Shown here: in pieces, positions 57,184 through 64,000 of the stretch | Position numbering within the stretch: the stretch's first letter is position 1 | Layout of the letters: every line of letters begins with the position of its first letter | From: JBFHFS01 sp041583495 | Lineage (GTDB): Bacteria; Bacteroidota; Bacteroidia; Bacteroidales; Marinilabiliaceae | Direction: 5' to 3' | DNA length: 64,000 bases | Assembly: GCA_041583495.1 (NCBI GenBank) | Contig: JBFHFS010000008.1 | Coordinates: forward strand, 1 to 64,000 | Program-made: the position numbers and the translations under genes | Notes under the pieces: generated by a model | Told to the model about the DNA's origin: nothing | Seen by the model: only the letters and a program-made list of their open reading frames with translations | Database searches by the model: none

Positions 57184-58863
57184 ATGAGAATGAAGATCAA
57201 TCGGAATGTTTTTTTCAAAGTAGGTGCCCTTTTGGGAATGATGCTTTTGGCAATCGGACTTCAATGCTGCCAGAACAGCGGGCAGGAAACCTATGAAGCC
57301 GACGTAATTGTCTATGGAGGAACTTCGGCAGCCATAACGGCCGCCGTTGAGACAGCCCAATCGGGGAAATCGGTTATTGTGGTTTCTCCCGACAAGCACC
57401 TTGGGGGGTTAACCTCCGGCGGGCTGGGGTACACCGATACCGGTAATAAATCGGTCATTGGCGGATTATCCCGGGAATTTTACCATCGGGTTTGGTTGCA
57501 TTACAACGACACAGCCGCCTGGGTTTGGCAAAAACATGCCGACTACGGAAACAAGGGGCAGGGAACAGTGGCTATGGATGGTGAAAACCGTACCATGTGG
57601 ATTTTTGAACCACACGTTGCCGAGCAGGTTTTTGAAGATTTTGTGTCGGAGAATAACCTCACCATTTATCGTGATGAATGGCTCGACCGTGAAAATGGGG
57701 TAACCAAAAATCAGGGTAAAATTATTTCTTTCAAGACTCTTTCGGGGAAAACCTTCAAAGGAAAAATATTTATCGATGCCACTTATGAAGGTGATTTGAT
57801 GGCTTCTGCAGGGGTGAGTTATCATGTAGGAAGGGAAAGTGTGGAAGAATACGGTGAAGAATTTAACGGCGTTCAAACCGGTGTTTTCCATCATGCACAT
57901 TATTTTAAATCCAATATTTCGCCCTACAAAATTCCCGGGGATCCTTCCAGTGGGATATTGCCCTGTATCTCGGATCAACCTCCTGGAGAAAAAGGTGCCG
58001 GCGATGAAAAGATTCAGGCCTATTGTTTTCGAATGTGCATGACCGATGTTGATGAAAACCGGCTCCCGTTTCCCAAACCTGAAAACTACGATGCAGCCAC
58101 CTATGAATTGTTGTTGCGCTCTTTTGAAACCGGGAGAAAAGATTTTTTTTCGAAATTTGATCCCATTCCCAATAGAAAAACGGATACCAACAATCATGGC
58201 CCTTTTAGCAGCGATTTTATCGGGATGAATTACGATTACCCGGAAGCCGGCTATCAGCGCCGTATGGAGATCATTCAGGAACATAAAGATTACCAAATGG
58301 GGCTTCTATGGTTTGTTGCCAACGACCCGCGTGTCCCCGATGATATTCGAACAAAAATGGCCACCTGGGGATTGGCCAAAGACGAGTTTGTCGATAATGG
58401 GAATTGGCCCCACCAGATCTACGTGCGTGAAGCCCGGCGGATGACTGGAGAGTATGTGACGACCGAAAACGATGTGCTTCTGAAACGTGAAGTGCCTGAG
58501 CCGGTTGGAATGGGCTCTTATGCCATGGATTCACATAATGTGCAACGTTATATCACCCCACAGGGATATGTTCAAAATGAGGGAGATATAGGTGTTTCTC
58601 CTCCGGGTCCCTATTCTATTGGTTATGGTTCAATTCTGCCTAAGAAGGAAGAATGCTCCAATTTACTGGTCCCTGTTTGTGTCTCGAGCAGCCACATCGC
58701 TTTCGGCTCTATTCGTATGGAACCGGTATTTATGATTCTGGGGCAATCGGCGGCTGTTGCTGCTGAGCTGGCCATCGATTTGAACTGTGCGGTGCAGGAA
58801 GTTCCCTATTCAAAATTAAAAGCCCAACTCGATTCACGAAACCAAATTTTGACCATGCCCTGA
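57184..58863 (+). CDS. Exported FAD-dependent oxidoreductase lipoprotein
   Basis: The 559-residue frame starts at 57184 (a second Met at 57190 is possible). The hydrophobic signal ends at LQCC, a probable lipoprotein cysteine. The FAD dinucleotide fold is VIVYGGTSAAITAAVE, followed by HLGGLTSGGLGYTD and a C-terminal GQSAAVAAELAID typical of the FAD_oxidored (PF12831) family. It is likely to oxidise a sugar or sugar lactone outside the cytoplasm. The exported location together with a FAD domain is unusual, but the signal has no twin-arginine motif. The substrate is unknown. Confidence 0.82.
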   Translation: MRMKINRNVFFKVGALLGMMLLAIGLQCCQNSGQETYEADVIVYGGTSAAITAAVETAQSGKSVIVVSPDKHLGGLTSGGLGYTDTGNKSVIGGLSREFYHRVWLHYNDTAAWVWQKHADYGNKGQGTVAMDGENRTMWIFEPHVAEQVFEDFVSENNLTIYRDEWLDRENGVTKNQGKIISFKTLSGKTFKGKIFIDATYEGDLMASAGVSYHVGRESVEEYGEEFNGVQTGVFHHAHYFKSNISPYKIPGDPSSGILPCISDQPPGEKGAGDEKIQAYCFRMCMTDVDENRLPFPKPENYDAATYELLLRSFETGRKDFFSKFDPIPNRKTDTNNHGPFSSDFIGMNYDYPEAGYQRRMEIIQEHKDYQMGLLWFVANDPRVPDDIRTKMATWGLAKDEFVDNGNWPHQIYVREARRMTGEYVTTENDVLLKREVPEPVGMGSYAMDSHNVQRYITPQGYVQNEGDIGVSPPGPYSIGYGSILPKKEECSNLLVPVCVSSSHIAFGSIRMEPVFMILGQSAAVAAELAIDLNCAVQEVPYSKLKAQLDSRNQILTMP

Positions 58864-59097
58864 ATACAGGGCACCAGGGATCGGCCCGAAACAGAAGTTT
58901 TGACCTTTCAGGATGAGAATTGTATAAGTCCCGGTAACGCAGAGGCATTACTTTGTTGAAAAATACTAACTTTATGGTTGATGAACCGGCAAGATGGAGG
59001 TAAAGCAAATCCAGTTGTCTGCAGCTCCAACGTGGGTTCAAGAGGGTTCACTGAAAAATCATACAGACACTATATTAAAATCATAAACACCTTTATA

Positions 59098-59937
59098 ATG
59101 AAAACACTTTTAAGAACTCTATTAATTCTCCTGATCCTGTCTCCGGTGGCAGAAGCCCAAAAACCTGAACGTCCCGACCCCCAGCCTGCGCCGGAAACGA
59201 GTGAGCCATTTAAATTAGGTATGGCCGGTTATACTTTTGCCCGGTTTGATCTGGATAAAACGCTTGAAACACTCAAACGAGCCGATGTACATTACCTGTG
59301 CATAAAAGACTTTCATTTGCCTATGAAAAGTACCGATAAAGAGATTGAAGCTTTTCATGCCAAGTTGGAAGCTTTTGATGTGATTGGTTATGCCGTGGGG
59401 CCAATCTATATGAAAACCGACGAGGAGGTGGATAAAGTTTTCGAATACGCAAAACGGGTAGGCGTAAAAACCATCGTGGGGGTCCCAACCTATGAGCTGC
59501 TTCCTTATGTGAGTAAAAAAGTGGCAGAGTGTGACATGAAATTTGCCATTCATCTGCACGGACCTGATATTGATAAATTTCAGGATGCCGATGATGTATG
59601 GGAAAATGTAAAGGATTTGGATCCTCGTATGGGGATGTGTCTGGATATCGGCCATGACAGAAGAAATGGAAAAGACCCGGTGGCTGATTTGAAAAAGTAT
59701 CAGGCCAGGGTGTTCGATATTCACTTAAAAGATGTGACGGGCGCTTCAAAACTCGGGTATTCTGTGGAAGTTGGACGGGGCATTCTGGATATCCCCGGGT
59801 TTGTGAAAATGCTTCGAAAAGTAAATTATACCGGCGTGGTCAGCCTGGAGCATGAACGCAATATGGACGATCCTTTTATGGGGATTGCCGAGTCGATTGG
59901 TTATTTTAGAGGGGTCGTCGCTGCCACCAGAAACTAA
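59098..59937 (+). CDS. Secreted xylose-isomerase-like TIM-barrel protein
   Basis: The frame is open from 58978, but MKTLLRTLLILLILSPVAEAQ at 59098 is a clear signal peptide, giving 279 residues. The fold is that of sugar phosphate isomerase/epimerases. Likely metal ligands are in CLDIGHD (Asp183, His186), DIHLKDVT, and SLEHE (Glu251). Exported members of this family are known to act on oxidised (3-keto) sugars as lyases or epimerases rather than on sugar phosphates. It starts a tight group with GH2 (15-base gap) and the aldose epimerase. Confidence 0.8.
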   Translation: MKTLLRTLLILLILSPVAEAQKPERPDPQPAPETSEPFKLGMAGYTFARFDLDKTLETLKRADVHYLCIKDFHLPMKSTDKEIEAFHAKLEAFDVIGYAVGPIYMKTDEEVDKVFEYAKRVGVKTIVGVPTYELLPYVSKKVAECDMKFAIHLHGPDIDKFQDADDVWENVKDLDPRMGMCLDIGHDRRNGKDPVADLKKYQARVFDIHLKDVTGASKLGYSVEVGRGILDIPGFVKMLRKVNYTGVVSLEHERNMDDPFMGIAESIGYFRGVVAATRN

Positions 59938-59952
59938 TTCCCACCATCCCAT

Positions 59953-61767
59953 ATGAAACCAATTTTATTTTTGTTGCTCCTGGTCGGTTTAATTCAACTG
60001 GGTAATGCGCAAGCATGGCAACCGGCAGGTGATAAAATAAAGACTTCCTGGTCGGAGCGTCTTGATGTCAATCATATCCTTTCGGAATATCCGCGACCTG
60101 CGATGAAAAGAGGTGACTGGACCAGCCTGAATGGTTTATGGGATTATGCCATTACCGATGCCGGTGCTGCGACCCCGATCCAATTTGATGGACAAATACT
60201 GGTTCCTTTTGCGGTTGAATCGAGCTTGTCGGGGGTTCAAAAACGCTTGGGCCATGAAAAAGAACTGTGGTACCAGCGTGATTTCATGGTTCCTAAAGAG
60301 TGGAAAGGACAGAGGGTGTTGCTGCATTTTGGGGCAGTAGATTGGAAAACAGATATTTGGGTGAATGATATTAAGGTTGGTTCTCATAAAGGTGGGTATA
60401 CCCCCTTTTCGTTCGATATCTCCCCCTTTCTGAATACAAACGGCCACCAGCGGCTGATGGTGAGGGTGTGGGATCCTACCGATAAGGGATATCAACCCAG
60501 GGGGAAACAGGTGAGTAATCCTCAAGGTATTTGGTATACCCCGGTTTCGGGAATTTGGCAAACTGTTTGGTTGGAGCCTGTGGCGGTGAAGTATATCACC
60601 GCGGTGCGTAGAACACCCGATATTGATAGGGAAAGGATTGGGATTGCGTTGAATACTGCCGGCACCACTGGTGTGGAGTGGTACGAAGCCATTGTGCTCG
60701 ATGGGAACACCCAATTGGTCACAGGAAAAGCTGCCGTGACCGAAGCCCTCGAAATGGTGGTGAAGGATGCTAAATTATGGAGTCCCGAATCTCCTTTTCT
60801 ATACCAGCTTAAGATTAATCTATACAGCCGGGGTAAGATTGTGGATCAGGTGGACAGCTATTTTGCCATGCGAAAGGTTTCTAAGAAGAGAGACCAGAAT
60901 GGCATCGTCCGGCTTCAGCTCAACAATAAGGATTATTTTCAGTTTGGCCCGCTCGATCAGGGGTGGTGGCCCGACGGTTTGTATACGGCCCCCTCGGATG
61001 ATGCACTGAAATATGATATTATTAAGACTAAGGAGCTGGGCTTTAATATGATTCGAAAGCATGTGAAGGTGGAGCCTGCCCGGTGGTATTATCATTGCGA
61101 CCGCGAAGGGATGTTGGTTTGGCAGGATATGCCCAGTGGGGATAAAAGTCCCCAATGGCAGATGAAACAATATTTCGATGGGACAGAAATGATCAGAAGT
61201 GCTGAATCGGAAGAGAATTACCGGCAGGAGCTTAAGGAGTTGGTGGATTATCTTTACTCTTCTCCCTGCGTGATCTGCTGGGTGCCCTTTAACGAAGCCT
61301 GGGGCCAGTTTAAAACAACAGAGATAACCGAATGGCTGGCCAATTATGATCCTTCCCGGTTGATTAATCCAGCCAGCGGAGGTAATTTTTATCCGACAGG
61401 CGATATTTTGGATCTGCATAACTACCCCGGACCGGCATTGTATCTGTTCGACGGGCAAAGGGCTAACGTACTTGGTGAATATGGTGGTATCGGCCTGCCG
61501 TTGGAAGGGCATCTCTGGGATACCGATAAGAATTGGGGCTATGTGCAGTTTAAATCGTCTGATGAAGTGACGGATAGGTATATCCAATATGCTGAGGAGC
61601 TCTTGAAGCTTATTAAGGCAGGATTCTCGGCAGCTGTTTATACCCAAACAACCGATGTGGAGAGCGAAGTAAACGGATTGATTACCTACGATCGCAAGGT
61701 CATAAAGGTGGATCTGAACCGAGTCCGGGAGATGAATCAAAAGATCTGTAAATCCCTGGATAATTGA
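59953..61767 (+). CDS. Glycoside hydrolase family 2 enzyme, secreted
   Basis: This 604-residue protein has a signal peptide (about 1-21) and three GH2 parts: a jelly-roll sugar-binding domain (LWYQRDFMVPKEWKGQRVLL), an Ig-like domain and a TIM barrel. The acid/base is Glu448 in PFNEAWGQ and the nucleophile Glu509 in VLGEYGGIG. It could be a beta-galactosidase, beta-glucuronidase or related; the exact linkage cannot be read. It lies 15 bases after the isomerase-like protein and 78 bases before the aldose epimerase. Confidence 0.9.
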   Translation: MKPILFLLLLVGLIQLGNAQAWQPAGDKIKTSWSERLDVNHILSEYPRPAMKRGDWTSLNGLWDYAITDAGAATPIQFDGQILVPFAVESSLSGVQKRLGHEKELWYQRDFMVPKEWKGQRVLLHFGAVDWKTDIWVNDIKVGSHKGGYTPFSFDISPFLNTNGHQRLMVRVWDPTDKGYQPRGKQVSNPQGIWYTPVSGIWQTVWLEPVAVKYITAVRRTPDIDRERIGIALNTAGTTGVEWYEAIVLDGNTQLVTGKAAVTEALEMVVKDAKLWSPESPFLYQLKINLYSRGKIVDQVDSYFAMRKVSKKRDQNGIVRLQLNNKDYFQFGPLDQGWWPDGLYTAPSDDALKYDIIKTKELGFNMIRKHVKVEPARWYYHCDREGMLVWQDMPSGDKSPQWQMKQYFDGTEMIRSAESEENYRQELKELVDYLYSSPCVICWVPFNEAWGQFKTTEITEWLANYDPSRLINPASGGNFYPTGDILDLHNYPGPALYLFDGQRANVLGEYGGIGLPLEGHLWDTDKNWGYVQFKSSDEVTDRYIQYAEELLKLIKAGFSAAVYTQTTDVESEVNGLITYDRKVIKVDLNRVREMNQKICKSLDN

Positions 61768-61845
61768 TGCACGGATACTCGGACGGCTTTTTGTTTTTCA
61801 ATTGTTACCTAATGGGGTAAGCGCTATAATTAAATCCTAAAACCC

Positions 61846-62964
61846 ATGAAACTCTGTTTGTTTGGAATCGTTTTGTTTTGTACGCTGTCGTGTGTGACTC
61901 ATGTGGGCTATAAGGTCTTGGATGACAAATCATTTGATGTTGTTGTTGACGGTAAAATGGTGATGCTTTTTACTTTGAAGAATAAAAATGACCTGTGCGT
62001 CCAGATAACCAATTTTGGCGGACGGGTGGTGGCCCTTTGGGTGCCCGACAGGGATGGTCATTTCGACGATATTGTTCTGGGTTATCCTACTCCGGAGGGC
62101 TATCTGAAAGGCAGTGGGTCTTATTTTGGGGCCACAATAGGGCGCTATGGCAATCGCATTGCCAGGGGCCAATTTATCCTCAATGACAGGGAATATACCC
62201 TGGCAACCAATAACAATGGGAATCATCTGCATGGTGGCATCAAAGGGTTCAATAACGTAGTTTGGGAAGCCACCCAGGTGGATGGGCAAACGCTGGAACT
62301 CACTTATATGTCGAGAGATATGGAAGAGGGATATCCGGGAAATCTTCAAACCACAGTTGTTTACCAGTTGACCAATAACGACGAATTAAAAATTGAGTAC
62401 CGGGCAACTACCGATGCGCCTACCCCTGTCAACCTAACACATCATTCCTTTTTTAACCTGCACGGGGCCGGGAATGGTGCCATCAAGGACCACCTTGTGG
62501 AGATCAATGCCGATAACTTCACCCCGGTAGATTCAGGTCTGATTCCAACCGGTGAGATGGCACAGGTTGAAGGAACCCCGATGGATTTCAGACAACCAAC
62601 AACTATTGGAAGCCGCATAGACAGCGATTTTGACCAGCTGAAACTTGGTGGGGGATATGATCATAACTATGTGTTAAATCAAGGTTCTGATGAAATGAAC
62701 TTCGCCGCCAGAGTGTTGGATCCTGAATCCGGAAGGGTTCTTGAAGTATTCACCAATGAGCCGGGGATGCAGTTTTATACCGGAAATTTTTTAAATGGAA
62801 TGGATATCGGTAAAAATGACAAAACCTATGAATACCGTTCCGCTTTCTGTATGGAAACCCAACATTTTCCCGACAGTCCCAATCACGAGAGCTTTCCTTC
62901 AACCATTCTTAATCCGGGGCAAGAGTATTACTCTGTTTGTGTTTATAAGTTTTCGGTACAGTAA
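61846..62964 (+). CDS. Aldose 1-epimerase (mutarotase) lipoprotein
   Basis: This 372-residue protein has lipobox Cys16 (TLSC). Galactose-mutarotase features are GRYGNRIARG, the substrate His in NHLHGG, NLTHHSFFNL and GGYDHNYVL. It interconverts alpha and beta anomers of free sugars released by the neighbouring hydrolases, here outside the cytoplasm. It ends the operon. Confidence 0.93.
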   Translation: MKLCLFGIVLFCTLSCVTHVGYKVLDDKSFDVVVDGKMVMLFTLKNKNDLCVQITNFGGRVVALWVPDRDGHFDDIVLGYPTPEGYLKGSGSYFGATIGRYGNRIARGQFILNDREYTLATNNNGNHLHGGIKGFNNVVWEATQVDGQTLELTYMSRDMEEGYPGNLQTTVVYQLTNNDELKIEYRATTDAPTPVNLTHHSFFNLHGAGNGAIKDHLVEINADNFTPVDSGLIPTGEMAQVEGTPMDFRQPTTIGSRIDSDFDQLKLGGGYDHNYVLNQGSDEMNFAARVLDPESGRVLEVFTNEPGMQFYTGNFLNGMDIGKNDKTYEYRSAFCMETQHFPDSPNHESFPSTILNPGQEYYSVCVYKFSVQ

Positions 62965-63004
62965 GGGAGTAGGCCGGAGTTCCAACAAGTCATCTGGTAA
63001 CCAG

Positions 63005-63043
63005 ACCTAATCAGGTAAATTATATTTATCCGATTAGGTTTTT
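63005..63043 (+). terminator. Terminator of the GH127-GH2-epimerase cluster
   Basis: ACCTAATC (63005-63012) and GATTAGGT (63032-63039) form a perfect 8-bp stem, followed by TTTTT (63039-63043). It lies about 40 bases after the aldose epimerase stop. Confidence 0.8.
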
Positions 63044-63244
63044 AGGCGATAACCCGTCTGAGCTGGGCCGCAAGCACGGTGGGAAAAGGGTTGAATTTTT
63101 TATCTCAATGGTTGGTTAGGTTAATCCGTCAGAAGGATGATAATCTTTTTTCGCAACAGGGATTACCGGAATCCCGAATGAAGCCCTCGTTTTTTACCTG
63201 CTATGAGTGCTTAAACAGTTCAGCTATCCCTTGGAGTTTTTTCA

Positions 63245-63252
63245 TACTTTTG
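63245..63252 (+). promoter_or_regulatory. -7 box of the FAD dehydrogenase gene
   Basis: TACTTTTG is a perfect TAnnTTTG about 32 bases before the ATG at 63285. The -33 TTG at standard spacing is lacking. An AAGGAG-like sequence (63272-63277) precedes the ATG. Confidence 0.4.
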
Positions 63253-63284
63253 TATCCGAATGGATTTAAATAAGGAGACGGAAA

Positions 63285-64000
63285 ATGGGGTACAAAGAAG
63301 TCACAGTCAAGTTACCGACCGATTACACAGAAGATACGCTTCGGGAACGAATTGCACAGGAACTGCATTTGAGGGAGTTTACATGTCATATAGAGAATAA
63401 AAGCCTTGATGCCCGAAAAAAGACTAATATTCACTGGTTGGTAAGAGTACTTGTGGTGTCGGAGGAGCTCAAGGGAGGAACGGCCCCTCTATTTCCGGAA
63501 TTAGTGATTCCCTATCAAAAGCGGAAGGCCCGGTTGCATGTGGTGGGTAGTGGACCGGCCGGCTTCTTTTGCGCGTTGGTTCTGCAAAAAGCAGGCTTCG
63601 ATACAACCATTATTGAGCGCGGTTCGGAGGTGGGAAAACGGGGTCACTCTATTTCCCTGTTCGAGCATAAAGGTGTTTTCGATCCGCTCAATAATTATGC
63701 TTTTGGCGAGGGGGGAGCAGGGACTTTTTCGGATGGGAAGCTTACTTCACGATCGAAACATATTTCCAGGGAGAGGCAATTTGTGCTTTCGAGCTATGCC
63801 CGTGCTGGCGGCCCCGATGAGATCATGTATCTGGCTCATCCCCACCTGGGTACCGACAACTTAAAAGTTATTGTCAATAATCTTCGGCAGGAGTTTCTGG
63901 AGCTTGGGGGAACCATTCTTTTTGAGACCATGTTCGAGGATATTACCATAGAACAAGGGTCCATAACAAAGGTGAAGACTTCGCGGGGGATCCTGGATAC
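63285..64000 (+). CDS. FAD-dependent dehydrogenase (COG2509-like), truncated at window end
   Basis: The frame starts MGYKEVTVKLPTD and is open to the window end (about 238 residues), so the 3' end is missing. An N-terminal RNA-binding-like region precedes the FAD fold HVVGSGPAGFFCAL at about residues 86-99. FGEGGAGTFSDGKLTSR is typical of the COG2509 group. Members are cytoplasmic flavin enzymes of uncertain substrate. No signal peptide is seen, unlike the exported FAD protein at 57184. Confidence 0.82.
   Translation, partial: MGYKEVTVKLPTDYTEDTLRERIAQELHLREFTCHIENKSLDARKKTNIHWLVRVLVVSEELKGGTAPLFPELVIPYQKRKARLHVVGSGPAGFFCALVLQKAGFDTTIIERGSEVGKRGHSISLFEHKGVFDPLNNYAFGEGGAGTFSDGKLTSRSKHISRERQFVLSSYARAGGPDEIMYLAHPHLGTDNLKVIVNNLRQEFLELGGTILFETMFEDITIEQGSITKVKTSRGILD

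Larger units (their letters stand above)
62965..63284. other. Intergenic region between aldose epimerase and FAD dehydrogenase
   Basis: These 320 bases have no gene. They hold the terminator at 63005-63043 and the -7 box at 63245-63252, both listed. The remaining part (about 63050-63240) shows nothing recognisable. Confidence 0.45.

Noticed and set aside
57466..58296. Minus-strand ORF inside the FAD oxidoreductase gene
   Set aside because: It is a shadow frame; the + strand protein shows FAD motifs.
60820..61740. Long minus-strand ORF inside the GH2 gene
   Set aside because: It is a shadow of the GH2 coding sequence, whose catalytic motifs are intact.
1..64000. CRISPR array, prophage, insertion sequence or retron
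   Set aside because: No regularly spaced repeats, transposase, integrase or reverse transcriptase was seen; the long hairpin at 14-179 has no adjacent enzyme gene.

Overview
The window is a chromosomal segment of a Bacteroidota bacterium, probably a free-living or marine/sediment polysaccharide degrader of the Bacteroidales/Marinilabiliales type. The support is direct: SusC/SusD pairs, a hybrid two-component system (HTCS), lipoproteins with short signal peptides, BACON domains, TonB-like proteins, and several -7 boxes of the Bacteroidota form TAnnTTTG. The exact genus cannot be read from the sequence. No tRNA, rRNA, CRISPR array, insertion sequence or prophage gene was seen.

Bases 1-25223 form a polysaccharide utilisation locus (PUL), all on the + strand. 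It holds a GH29 fucosidase, a kinase-less membrane-bound AraC regulator, two successive SusC/SusD pairs, and two paralogous BACON lipoproteins that share a C-terminal domain. Two FN3 lipoproteins with the same front end but different effector domains follow (one a GH18-like TIM barrel, one a jelly-roll-like domain). Next come a PAPS-independent arylsulfotransferase-like lipoprotein and a GH20 hexosaminidase. The enzymes point to a fucose- and N-acetylhexosamine-containing glycan; the sulfotransferase is out of place in such a set.

Bases 25593-33065 (- strand) are housekeeping-like: an acyl-CoA synthetase with its XRE-cupin regulator, and the SbcD-SbcC nuclease. At 33192-44274 a full HTCS is divergent from a DUF1080 (3-keto-disaccharide hydrolase family) protein and a Tat-exported Gfo/Idh/MocA oxidoreductase. 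A CE4 deacetylase and a membrane glucosaminidase (- strand) follow, then a second exported Gfo/Idh/MocA protein. This looks like an extracytoplasmic glycoside-oxidation module. Bases 44402-54641 are core genes: a large TPR protein with an outer-membrane barrel partner, arginine decarboxylase, a TonB-C/MORN-like protein, arginyl-tRNA synthetase and a hypothetical protein.

Bases 55000-62964 form a second carbohydrate cluster without SusC/SusD: GH127, a lipoprotein FAD oxidoreductase, a secreted xylose-isomerase-like protein, a GH2 enzyme and a lipoprotein aldose 1-epimerase, closed by a terminator. A FAD-dependent dehydrogenase runs off the window end. The most interesting theme is the number of exported redox and isomerase-type sugar enzymes (DUF1080, two Gfo/Idh/MocA, FAD oxidoreductase, isomerase-like protein), which suggests that glycosides are oxidised and cleaved outside the cytoplasm. 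The second is the domain-shuffled surface lipoprotein set of the first PUL.
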